Assembly: GCA_002471825.1 (NCBI GenBank)
Contig: DKQS01000011.1
Span: 124,001 to 188,000, forward strand
DNA length: 64,000 nt
DNA from: Flavobacteriaceae bacterium UBA7302
Lineage (GTDB): Bacteria > Bacteroidota > Bacteroidia > Flavobacteriales > Flavobacteriaceae
Direction of reading: 5' to 3'
This document shows positions 18,926-26,117 of this stretch, one piece after another. Numbering within the stretch: position 1 is the first letter of the stretch; every line of letters begins with the position of its first letter. The notes under the pieces are model-generated. The model was given only the letters and a program-made list of their open reading frames with translations, searched no databases and was not told the DNA's origin. The position numbers and the translations under genes are program-made.

Positions 18926-19569
18926 GTAAATTAAAAGCCGTTATTTTCGATTTGGATGGCACCGTTGCCAATACCATTCCGTTGATTATCAAATCCGTTC
19001 AACATGCCTTAGAGCCTCTGATTGATAAGACTATTAGTGATGAAGAAGTGGTCAACACTTTTGGTCCATCAGAAGTCGGAACGGTTATCGCTCTTGCACC
19101 AAATTCCATTGAATTAGGCTTCCAACGGTACCTAGAATTTTACCAGAAGTTCCACCATATGTGTCCGACTCCCTTCAATGGAATCGTTGAATTGCTAGAC
19201 TTTCTGAGAAGTAACAACATCCGTATTGCCATGGTTACGGGAAAAAGTAAAGAAAGCGCGATAATCGATCTAGAGCTTTTTGGAATCACCCATTATTTTG
19301 AGATGATTGAGACCGGCATTCCGACAAGACCAAGCAAACCAGATGCGCTTCAAAGAATTTGTGATGCAATGCCTGATATTTCGTCCCAAGAAATGATCTA
19401 TGTAGGTGATGCTCCAACAGATGTGGGCGCTTCCCATCAAGTGAGTATTCCGATTGTTGGGGCAGGATGGGCAAAAACTACGGACCTCAGGGCCCTAGAG
19501 ATGGCAAAACCAGATTATCTTTTTCGTACCATTCCCGACTTTTTAAAATGGTTAAAGGGAAGTATTTAA
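18922..19569 (+). CDS. HAD-superfamily hydrolase, phosphoglycolate-phosphatase-like
   Basis: This 215-residue cytoplasmic phosphatase begins SKLKAVIFDLDGTVANT, with the nucleophile Asp in DxDGT. Motif II is in AMVTGKS near residue 95 and motif IV in MIYVGDAPTDVGAS near 160. The helical cap between motifs I and II is the C1 type of the Gph/PGP group. The start overlaps the upstream stop, and a longer upstream start would lie inside the previous gene. The substrate is probably a small sugar phosphate or phosphoglycolate and cannot be told apart here. Confidence 0.86.
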   Translation: MSKLKAVIFDLDGTVANTIPLIIKSVQHALEPLIDKTISDEEVVNTFGPSEVGTVIALAPNSIELGFQRYLEFYQKFHHMCPTPFNGIVELLDFLRSNNIRIAMVTGKSKESAIIDLELFGITHYFEMIETGIPTRPSKPDALQRICDAMPDISSQEMIYVGDAPTDVGASHQVSIPIVGAGWAKTTDLRALEMAKPDYLFRTIPDFLKWLKGSI

Positions 19570-19644
19570 GCTTACCTAAAAACCTGTAATCCAATCTCTT
19601 AATAAGCTTGCTAGAATTTTCATTTAACATCAATGAAAAAAATC

Positions 19645-19652
19645 TAACTTTA
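19645..19652 (+). promoter_or_regulatory. Possible -7 element for the sigma-factor operon
   Basis: TAACTTTA differs from TAnnTTTG only in the last base and lies about 58 bases before the TTG start of the ECF sigma gene. No good -33 element is seen. The operon might also be recognised by its own sigma factor, whose consensus is unknown to me. Confidence 0.3.
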
Positions 19653-19710
19653 TTTCTGATAAAGTGTCACAATCAACATCCTTGGGTGTCTCTAGAATAG
19701 AAATGTTTCA

Positions 19711-20277
19711 TTGGAAGCTAACCAACCACATATCAATCAACTGCTAAATCGCTGTAAAAAGTCCGATCAGACTGCACAGATGCAATTGTATAAGGCCTAT
19801 TACAAAGCCATGTATAATTCGGCTTACCGAATTTTAAAAGATGAATTTGAAGCCGAAGACATCATGCAGGAAGCTTTTTTAACAGCCTTTACAAAATTGA
19901 ACAGCTACAAAGGAGAAGTTGCCTTCGGAGCTTGGTTGAAACGCATTGTGATTAACAAAAGTTTGACACAGCTAAAAAAGAACAACCGCTATGAAGAAGT
20001 AAAAATGGAAGTTGTTCAGCCCGATGAAAAGGAAGATGAGAAATTGGATTACCATCAGTTAGAACCAACAGCTGTTATGAGCTCTATTCAAGGTTTAAAA
20101 GACAACTATCGGATGGTGCTAACACTGAATCTCATTGAAGGATATGATTACGAAGAGATTGCTCAGATTATGAATTATAGCAATGAAAATGTGAGAACCA
20201 CTGTATCAAGAGCAAAACGAAAATTAAAACAAGTGTTGTTATCAAACAACCCACAAATACAAGCTTATGGAAGATAA
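19711..20277 (+). CDS. ECF-type RNA polymerase sigma factor
   Basis: This 188-residue sigma-70 family protein has region 2 at about residues 25-90 (AYRILKDEFEAEDIMQEAFLTAFTKL; GAWLKRIVINKSL) and region 4 at about 125-180 (YDYEEIAQIMNYSNENVRTTVSRAKRKLKQ). It lacks regions 1 and 3, as in extracytoplasmic-function sigma factors. The start is TTG: the frame is closed by TAG six codons upstream and has no in-frame ATG near the family N-terminus. It overlaps by 11 bases a membrane protein that is probably its anti-sigma factor. Two exported beta-repeat proteins follow and are likely regulon members. Confidence 0.9.
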   Translation: MEANQPHINQLLNRCKKSDQTAQMQLYKAYYKAMYNSAYRILKDEFEAEDIMQEAFLTAFTKLNSYKGEVAFGAWLKRIVINKSLTQLKKNNRYEEVKMEVVQPDEKEDEKLDYHQLEPTAVMSSIQGLKDNYRMVLTLNLIEGYDYEEIAQIMNYSNENVRTTVSRAKRKLKQVLLSNNPQIQAYGR

Positions 20278-20788
20278 ATTACATTCTTATTTTTCTGACC
20301 AAAACTTTGACATTCACGAGCCTCATTTGGGCCATTTTGAGCGATTTGAGCGCAAGCTAAAGCAACCTAAAAAGCGCCAATTTAAATGGCAATGGCTTAG
20401 TGTTGCCGCCTCAATCACTTTGATCTTCACTTTCTGGCTGGGATCTTACACCCAAAAGCAAACTTTAGATTTGGCCGATGTATCGCCAAAAATGGAAGAG
20501 GTACAAGACTATTTTGTGTCGACCATTTATCAAGAGCTTCAAACTGTTGAAAAACATAGAAGTCTAGAAACAGAGACCATCATCGAACAAGCCCTAGAAT
20601 CAATTGAAGAACTGGAAGACGAATACAAAAGTTTTGTTCAAGAATTGAATAACAATGGCGAGCAACGCAAGCTGATAAATGCCATGATTAAGAATTACCA
20701 AAGACGACTCGATATTTTAGAAAATTTATTAATACAGATAGATCAAATTAAGAATCCAAAATTATTAAACGATGAAATTTTTATATAA
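20267..20788 (+). CDS. Single-pass membrane protein, probable anti-sigma factor
   Basis: This 173-residue protein has no recognised domain. An N-terminal charged segment of about 45 residues would face the cytoplasm. One membrane helix spans about residues 46-63 (LSVAASITLIFTFWLGSY), followed by a periplasmic, strongly acidic coiled-coil-like region (EQALESIEELEDEYKSFVQEL). It overlaps the ECF sigma gene at its start and the following gene at its end, so all three are coupled. Position and topology, not motif, support the anti-sigma call. It lacks a zinc-binding HxxxCxxC motif. Confidence 0.65.
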   Translation: MEDKLHSYFSDQNFDIHEPHLGHFERFERKLKQPKKRQFKWQWLSVAASITLIFTFWLGSYTQKQTLDLADVSPKMEEVQDYFVSTIYQELQTVEKHRSLETETIIEQALESIEELEDEYKSFVQELNNNGEQRKLINAMIKNYQRRLDILENLLIQIDQIKNPKLLNDEIFI

Positions 20789-21863
20789 AATTACGCTTCT
20801 TACCCTACTCATTCCATCATTGGTTTTTGGAATGACAGAATTGGACAAACCAAAACACGAAAAAAGCAAAAGCATCAAAAAGGAATTCAATGTGTCTTCA
20901 GATGCCAAGGTAGATATTTCAAATCGTTATGGAAACATCAATGTAACCACTTGGGATCGCAATGAAGTAAACATTGAGGTAGTAATTACCGTAAAAGGCA
21001 ATGATCTAGAGGACGTTGAAGAACGATTGGACGATATTGATGTAGAATTCAACAGCAACGCCAACTTGGTGGAAGCCAAGACTATTTTTGGCGGCGGAAG
21101 CAGCGGTTGGTCTTGGTGGAGACGCAACAATCGTAAAAAGATGAGCATGAAAATCAATTATACCGTGAAAATGCCAAAGAGCAACCGAGTGAACCTCAAT
21201 AATGATTACGGAAATATTTATTTGGATGAAATCATGGGAAAAGCCAATATCAATTGTGATTACGGTAAGATTGAACTCGGTAAATTAATGGCCGATGGAA
21301 ATTCTATCAATTTGGATTACTGTTCTTCTTCCAATATTGAGATGATGAAAAGCGGAAGCATCAATGCTGATTATTCCAAATTAAACATCGGCAAATCAGA
21401 GGAAGTAAGTGCCAATATCGACTATACAACCTTGAAGTTTGAAGAAGTAGATGCTATCGATTTCAATGCCGATTATGGAGGGGTAACTGTAAATAGTGCA
21501 GCACACGTAAAAGGAAATACCGATTACACCACAATCCGATTGGGTACTATTTCAAAGAGTGCTACTTTAGACGCGGATTATGGAGCCATCATTATTAAAA
21601 AGCTAACTCCAGGATTTGAGAAAGTGGATATTGAAACACAATTTGCCAGTGTGCGAATAGGTGTAGATCCTAATGTTGCCTTCTCCTTCGAAGTGGACAC
21701 TCAATACTCTGGATTTAAATCGAATTTAGACGGAATTGAATACTTCAAAAAGATTTCAAAAACTACCAAGAAGTATTATGAAGGGAAGTATGGAAGTGCG
21801 AGCAACGCAGGAACCATCACCATCAAAGCCCAATATGGAGGAATATCTATAAACGAATACTAA
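20772..21863 (+). CDS. Exported beta-repeat protein (DUF4097-like)
   Basis: This 363-residue protein has a signal peptide (about residues 1-20, ending in SLVFG). The mature part has a lead segment (KVDISNRYGNINVTTWDRNEV) and then at least eight short repeats centred on a [N/C/A/T]-D-Y-[G/S/T] motif roughly every 15-20 residues (NDYGNIYL, CDYGKIEL, ADYSKLNI, IDYTTLKF, ADYGGVTV, TDYTTIRL, ADYGAIII). This is the pattern of DUF4097/head-GIN beta-solenoids. It is part of the ECF sigma operon and is probably an envelope or periplasmic stress-related protein. The ligand is unknown. Confidence 0.78.
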   Translation: MKFLYKITLLTLLIPSLVFGMTELDKPKHEKSKSIKKEFNVSSDAKVDISNRYGNINVTTWDRNEVNIEVVITVKGNDLEDVEERLDDIDVEFNSNANLVEAKTIFGGGSSGWSWWRRNNRKKMSMKINYTVKMPKSNRVNLNNDYGNIYLDEIMGKANINCDYGKIELGKLMADGNSINLDYCSSSNIEMMKSGSINADYSKLNIGKSEEVSANIDYTTLKFEEVDAIDFNADYGGVTVNSAAHVKGNTDYTTIRLGTISKSATLDADYGAIIIKKLTPGFEKVDIETQFASVRIGVDPNVAFSFEVDTQYSGFKSNLDGIEYFKKISKTTKKYYEGKYGSASNAGTITIKAQYGGISINEY

Positions 21864-21881
21864 ACTAGAAAATCAATCAAA

Positions 21882-22622
21882 ATGAAAACAAGAAAAAATA
21901 CTTTAGGAATATTTTTAGTAGCGGTGTTGTTATCAGCATCAACCCAAGCTCAAAGTTGGTGGAACAACAAAAAAGTTAAAGGAAACGGAAATGTAGTGAC
22001 TGAAACTAGATCAACTAGTGATTACGAAGCCGTGAGTGTGGGAGGATCTTTCGATGTGGTTTTGGTAAACGGAACGGAAGGAAAACTAACCCTTGAAGGC
22101 GAAGAAAACATTCTTCCTTATATCGAAACAGAAGTTGAAGGAGGTACCTTAAAAATTAAGTATAAGAAGAACACCAATGTTCGAACTACAAGAAAACTAA
22201 CAGTAACGGTACCTGTTAAACAAATTGATAAAGTAAGCCTAGGGGGATCAGGAAAAATTACCTCAGAAGGCAAATTAAAATCCGATTCATTTAAAGTGAA
22301 CTTAGGAGGTTCTGGAAAAATTGAATTAAACCTAGATTCTGATAAGGTTTCTGCTTCTATCGGAGGTTCTGGGGACATTGTTCTAGCTGGAAGTACTCAG
22401 AACTTCAAATGTTCAATTGCAGGATCTGGGAGCATTAAGGCCTATGAGCTTAAGGCACAAGAGTTAAATGCAAACATTGCAGGATCGGGAAGCATTCGCA
22501 CCACTGTTGAAGAGAGAATCAAGGCAAAGGTTGTTGGATCTGGAAGCATCTACTACAAAGGAAAACCAAAATATATCGACAGCAAGTCTGTAGGATCTGG
22601 AGACGTGATCGACAGGAACTAA
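21882..22622 (+). CDS. Head-GIN domain (DUF2807) exported protein
   Basis: This 246-residue protein has a signal peptide ending near STQAQ. It then has the DUF2807 start (VKGNGNVVTETRSTSDYEAVSVGGSFDV) and a beta-solenoid with a G-S-G turn in nearly every coil: GGSGKI twice, GGSGDIV, AGSGSIK, AGSGSIR, VGSGSIYY and VGSGDVID. It is the last gene of the ECF operon and ends at a strong terminator. Such proteins are common in Bacteroidota and presumed cell-surface or periplasmic. No enzymatic residues are apparent. Confidence 0.88.
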   Translation: MKTRKNTLGIFLVAVLLSASTQAQSWWNNKKVKGNGNVVTETRSTSDYEAVSVGGSFDVVLVNGTEGKLTLEGEENILPYIETEVEGGTLKIKYKKNTNVRTTRKLTVTVPVKQIDKVSLGGSGKITSEGKLKSDSFKVNLGGSGKIELNLDSDKVSASIGGSGDIVLAGSTQNFKCSIAGSGSIKAYELKAQELNANIAGSGSIRTTVEERIKAKVVGSGSIYYKGKPKYIDSKSVGSGDVIDRN

Positions 22623-22644
22623 AGACCATACTACAACCAAAACA

Positions 22645-22682
22645 AAGGCCAAAAATAGATTTATTTTTGGCCTTCTTTTTTA
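22645..22682. terminator. Bidirectional rho-independent terminator
   Basis: A 13-bp perfect stem (AAGGCCAAAAATA with its complement, loop of four) is followed by CTTTTTTA on the plus strand and preceded by A-rich sequence. It separates the convergent ECF operon and the GlmU-like gene. Confidence 0.82.
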
Positions 22683-23855
22683 TTTGCTTCTGTACTTGTC
22701 TGTCATTTCAAAAACAGCTTCAAGAATTTTTTTATCAGCTTCTTCCAATTTCAAGTTCCGCCTACTCATCACTACTTCTGCGACCTCAAATACCTTATTC
22801 AATCGATAGGTAATCATTCCTGAAGCACCTCCCCAGCTGAAGGAAGGAACAAAATTCCTAGGAAATCCACTACCATAAATATTGGCTGAAACTCCTACTA
22901 CCGTCCCTGTATTAAACATGGTATTGATTCCGCATTTGGAATGATCTCCCATCATGAGTCCGCAAAACTGCAGTCCCGTTGGAGCAAAGCGGCCTGTTTC
23001 ATAATTCCAAAGCTTCACTTCGGCATAGTTATTTTTGAGGTTTGAATTGTTGGTATCGGCACCTAAATTACACCACTCCCCTAATACCGAATTTCCTAAG
23101 AATCCGTCGTGAGCCTTGCTTGAGTATCCCATCAAAACCGAATTATTTACCTCTCCTCCTACTTTGCAATACGGACCTAAGGTTGTCGGACCATAAATCT
23201 TAGCAGACAATTTTAATACCGAATTTTCGCACATGGCAAATGGACCACGTACTACAGACCCTTCCATAATTTCGGCATTCTTTCCAATATAAATAGGTCC
23301 CGCAGATGCGTTTAGAATTGCGAAAGAAACCTTGGCTCCTTCTTCGATAAAGATGTTTTCCTTGGAAACGCATTGTACCGAATCCGGAATCGGTTGTGAC
23401 TTTCGACCTTGAGTTAACAGGTCAAAATCCTGTTGAATAGCGGCTCCATTTTTTGAGAAAATATCCCAGGTGTTATTAACCTTTAGGAGCTCACCATTGA
23501 ATTCGATCTGATGGTAACTATCAAAATCAACCTCTTCTTGGGTATCTTTTGTATGAAAGGCAATGATGTCATCGCCGTGATAAATAGCTTGATTTTCTTC
23601 AAGGTTCATCACCATTTCAACCAATTGGGCTGTGGGACAAAAAGAAGCGTTGATTAAGATGTTTTCATCCATCTCTACCATCGGATACTTGTCCATCAAA
23701 TATTCCTCAGTAATCGTTGTGGTGGTCAAACCCAAGTATTTCTCCCACTTCTCTCGCAGGGTTAAAATACCAATGCGCAAATCGGCTACGGGCTTTGTAT
23801 AGGTAAATGGCAACAGTGCATCACGCACATCGCCATCAAATAATATATAATTCAT
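22680..23855 (-). CDS. GlmU-like putative sugar nucleotidyltransferase/acyltransferase-fold protein
   Basis: This 391-residue cytoplasmic protein has an N-terminal domain of the NTP_transf_4 type (MNYILFDGDVRDALLPFTYTKPVADLRIGILTLREKW is its start region, read here in pieces). The C-terminal half (about residues 180-340) is a left-handed beta-helix with hexapeptide repeats (AKVSFAILNASAGPIYIG; GEVNNSVLMGYSSKAHDGFLG). The N-terminal half lacks the canonical GxGTRM nucleotide-binding loop of GlmU, so nucleotidyl transfer is doubtful. It is 28 bases after the DUF5777 gene, a likely operon partner. Bacteroidota databases usually call this a GlmU family protein. Confidence 0.8.
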   Translation of the reverse strand: MNYILFDGDVRDALLPFTYTKPVADLRIGILTLREKWEKYLGLTTTTITEEYLMDKYPMVEMDENILINASFCPTAQLVEMVMNLEENQAIYHGDDIIAFHTKDTQEEVDFDSYHQIEFNGELLKVNNTWDIFSKNGAAIQQDFDLLTQGRKSQPIPDSVQCVSKENIFIEEGAKVSFAILNASAGPIYIGKNAEIMEGSVVRGPFAMCENSVLKLSAKIYGPTTLGPYCKVGGEVNNSVLMGYSSKAHDGFLGNSVLGEWCNLGADTNNSNLKNNYAEVKLWNYETGRFAPTGLQFCGLMMGDHSKCGINTMFNTGTVVGVSANIYGSGFPRNFVPSFSWGGASGMITYRLNKVFEVAEVVMSRRNLKLEEADKKILEAVFEMTDKYRSK

Positions 23856-23883
23856 GGTTGTAAATTTCTGAAATTAGAATGAT

Positions 23884-24738
23884 TTAGAAAACACGCCAGA
23901 TATTAAATCCGAAGTAAATATCGCCATTTCCCCAATCGCCAATAGTTCTGGCAAGGTATCCGGATTCATTCATAAATCGAGAATTGGTCACATGCAATTG
24001 GAATACGTGACCACCAGTTTCGATATCAACCCCCAGGGACAATGGATTCACAAAATTACTCTGAGCGGCTCGATTCAAATGTGCATGATATTCAGCATTC
24101 AAGGTGACACGCTTACTGATCTTATACCGACCACCCAAACCGAGGAGAAACTGGGAATTGTCCTGTGCATCCACCGGAACAAAATTTTCGTGTAGATAAA
24201 CAGGTGCCAACTGTAAGGAGAAGTTCTCATCAAACTTTCGAGATACTAGCAGTTGAGCTGTATAAGCCAATCTATTTTTGTTTTCTATTAAAGGAAAGTT
24301 TACTTCGTCTAATCCTGTATTGTATTCAATGGAATTAAAACCGACCACTGTAAAGGGCGATTTTCCTTCTTCTTGTTGTACCAATCGATATTTGATATGT
24401 CCGTCGTAAATTTTGCTTGCAGAACTTCTTGAAACCCCAACATTCAACCAGTCGGTTAATCCATATACGAAACTAAATCGGATATTGGCATTGTCCAATC
24501 CGAATAGATCTTTAATTCCAGTATTGATGGTTCCGAATCGATGCGAAATGAGGAAATAGAAATCTTTATCAGCTGCCAGCTTGGTAGATTCCATATTGAT
24601 GATCTTAATCCCCTTAAAAACGGAGCTCACCTTTTTGTCTTCGTCCAAATTGGCTTCTAAATCCTTTAACAAATCATCTTGTGCGTTAATTTGGATAGCA
24701 TAGCAAAAAAATAATGCAATGGTTAGTAATTTTCTCAT
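23884..24738 (-). CDS. DUF5777-family outer-membrane beta-barrel protein
   Basis: This 284-residue protein has a signal peptide (about 1-19, ending in QINAQ). The rest alternates hydrophobic and polar residues as in outer-membrane beta-barrels (FYFLISHRFGTINTG; LNVGVSRSSASKIYDGHIKYRL; FQLHVTNSRFM) and ends with an aromatic-rich strand YFGFNIWRVF with terminal Phe, typical for BAM recognition. It matches DUF5777. The gene follows the OB-fold gene by 17 bases and faces a cytochrome-c-like lipoprotein and YceI across a divergent promoter. I infer a role with those exported redox-type proteins. Confidence 0.82.
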   Translation of the reverse strand: MRKLLTIALFFCYAIQINAQDDLLKDLEANLDEDKKVSSVFKGIKIINMESTKLAADKDFYFLISHRFGTINTGIKDLFGLDNANIRFSFVYGLTDWLNVGVSRSSASKIYDGHIKYRLVQQEEGKSPFTVVGFNSIEYNTGLDEVNFPLIENKNRLAYTAQLLVSRKFDENFSLQLAPVYLHENFVPVDAQDNSQFLLGLGGRYKISKRVTLNAEYHAHLNRAAQSNFVNPLSLGVDIETGGHVFQLHVTNSRFMNESGYLARTIGDWGNGDIYFGFNIWRVF

Positions 24739-24755
24739 TTCGTATTTACAATTAA

Positions 24756-25148
24756 TTATTCGTGAATTATGGTGACTTGATCAAACTTAATTTCTTCCAA
24801 AAGATCATCATAGCCAATGAATCTTCCCTTTGCTTTAATCTGTTGTGAGTTACTTATTTTGGAAATGGAAAGACTGTCTGTATAGCAAACAATCGACTGA
24901 TTTAATGTGAAGTAGGCCTCTGAAACACCAGACACTTCACCGGAAATTTCTACTGTTTGATCCAAGTATTTCGTGGTGGCCGCTTCAGCATCCGTCGAAA
25001 ACTCTGTAATCAATTCCGAAGAGACCAAACGAAAGCTTGCACTTTCTGTCGCAATATCTCGATGATCCTTATACACATATCGCAAAATCAAAAACGTGGC
25101 GATCAACCCCGCGAAAAAGCTAAATAGAACGATTTTTGATTTCTTCAT
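24756..25148 (-). CDS. Membrane-anchored OB-fold (tRNA_anti-like) protein
   Basis: This 130-residue protein has an N-terminal membrane helix (about residues 6-24, VLFSFFAGLIATFLILRYV). The remainder resembles the OB-fold tRNA_anti-like family: KYLDQTVEISGEVSGVSEAYFTL, then IVCYTD and IKAKGRFIGYDDLLEEIKFDQVTII. OB folds of this type in periplasmic proteins do not necessarily bind tRNA. It starts an operon with the DUF5777 barrel and the GlmU-like gene, opposite the cytochrome-like gene. Confidence 0.78.
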   Translation of the reverse strand: MKKSKIVLFSFFAGLIATFLILRYVYKDHRDIATESASFRLVSSELITEFSTDAEAATTKYLDQTVEISGEVSGVSEAYFTLNQSIVCYTDSLSISKISNSQQIKAKGRFIGYDDLLEEIKFDQVTIIHE

Positions 25149-25167
25149 GAGTCCGGTTAGATTTTGA

Positions 25168-25187
25168 CTAAAATTAGTTAATTTTAG
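25168..25187. promoter_or_regulatory. Perfect inverted repeat with two overlapping divergent -7 elements
   Basis: CTAAAATTA, a 2-base spacer and TAATTTTAG form a perfect 9-bp inverted repeat centred in the 67-base gap between the divergent OB-fold and cytochrome-like genes. Each arm reads outward as TAATTTTA, a near match to TAnnTTTG, so both promoters may use the repeat. It could equally be an operator for a dimeric regulator. Confidence 0.5.
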
Positions 25188-25215
25188 GGGGATTAAATGA
25201 ATAATTGAATATTAA

Positions 25216-25564
25216 ATGAAAAAAAATACTCCTTCTTGCGCTTGTCTTGTCATTAACGATAGGCTGTGCTAACGACAGTACCGATGACTTGACCATACCA
25301 GCTGCGACAGTGATTACCTATAACAAAGACGTTCGGACCATCATGAATCAAAGCTGTGCTACCTCTGGATGCCATAATGCAGCATCACAAAGCGCCGGAT
25401 TGGTATTAGAAACTTATACCCAAGTACGCGGAGCCTTTGAAAATCGCGGAGCATTGAACAGAATGCAAAGCACAACTAGATCTATGCCTCCTACAGGGAA
25501 TTTACCAGACCCTACTTTGGATGTCATCAGAACGTGGATTACGAATGGGTATTTAGAAAACTAA
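25216..25564 (+). CDS. Cytochrome-c-like lipoprotein, frameshifted at an A8 run after the ATG
   Basis: The body is an intact 105-codon frame read from a TTG, with TYNKDVRTIMNQSCATSGCHN and MPPTGNLPDPTLDVIRTWI. These resemble small exported c-type cytochromes, with an unusual C-x4-C-H heme-type motif. In the same frame upstream the codons give KKILLLALVLSLTIGCAND, an ideal lipoprotein signal with lipobox TIGC, but it is preceded by TGA. An ATG sits one base out of phase: ATG followed by eight A. Seven A would join it perfectly to the signal. As written, the ATG yields an 18-residue dead-end peptide. The cause may be a sequencing error, phase variation or slippage. It lies 1 base before yceI. 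Confidence 0.68.
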
Positions 25565-25565
25565 C

Positions 25566-26114
25566 ATGTCAAAAACATTAATTCTCTTATTCATAGGTTT
25601 CCTGAGTTTCCAATCCATTCAGGGACAAGACAAATACTTCACAAGAACAGGCAGTATCACTTTCGAGTCTTCGGTTCCGACTTTTGAGGAAGTAAAGGCA
25701 AAGAACGATAAAGTAAGTGCCGTATTAACTTCGGAAGGTAGCTTTGCCTGTGCTTTGAATATGGTTGGGTTTCGATTTAAAGTAAGATTGATGGAGGAGC
25801 ATTTTAATGAAAACTACATCGAGTCTAAGAAATACCCAAAGGCTACTTTTAAAGGAAAACTTACCGATTTTGAACTTTCAAAACTAACAAATGAGTTTCA
25901 GGATTTTGAAATCAAAGGAACGCTAACCATGCGTAAAAAAGCAGTTGCATCTGTAGCGACTTGTTCCTTAAAATTAGAAGATGGAAACATTGTGCTGAAA
26001 ACTAATTTCAGTGTAAAGCCTGAATCTTTTGATATCGAAATTCCCAGTATTGTGCGAAAAAAAATAGCAGAGGATGTTGCCATCTCTGCTAATTTTTTAT
26101 TGAGTAAAAACTAA
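25566..26114 (+). CDS. YceI-family exported protein
   Basis: This 182-residue protein has a signal peptide ending near FQSIQGQ. It has the YceI lipocalin-like barrel pattern: YFTRTGSITFESS, FRVKLMEEHFNENYIESKKYPKATFKGKL-type core (read in parts as MEEHFNENYIE and YPKATFKG) and KAVASVATCSLKLEDGNIVLKTNFSV. YceI proteins bind polyisoprenoids such as ubiquinone or menaquinone precursors. It is translated immediately after the cytochrome-like gene, which supports a redox context. The 3' end of the coding region carries a strong hairpin and U-run (see terminator entry). Confidence 0.88.
   Translation: MSKTLILLFIGFLSFQSIQGQDKYFTRTGSITFESSVPTFEEVKAKNDKVSAVLTSEGSFACALNMVGFRFKVRLMEEHFNENYIESKKYPKATFKGKLTDFELSKLTNEFQDFEIKGTLTMRKKAVASVATCSLKLEDGNIVLKTNFSVKPESFDIEIPSIVRKKIAEDVAISANFLLSKN
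26057..26099. terminator. Bidirectional terminator inside the 3' end of the yceI-like gene
   Basis: TAGCAGA, a bulged G and GATG pair with CATCTCTGCTA around a TTGC loop, flanked by eight A on the left and ATTTTTTA on the right. It sits in the last codons of yceI and faces the convergent DOMON gene, which stops only 3 bases after yceI. Confidence 0.7.
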
Positions 26115-26117
26115 TCT

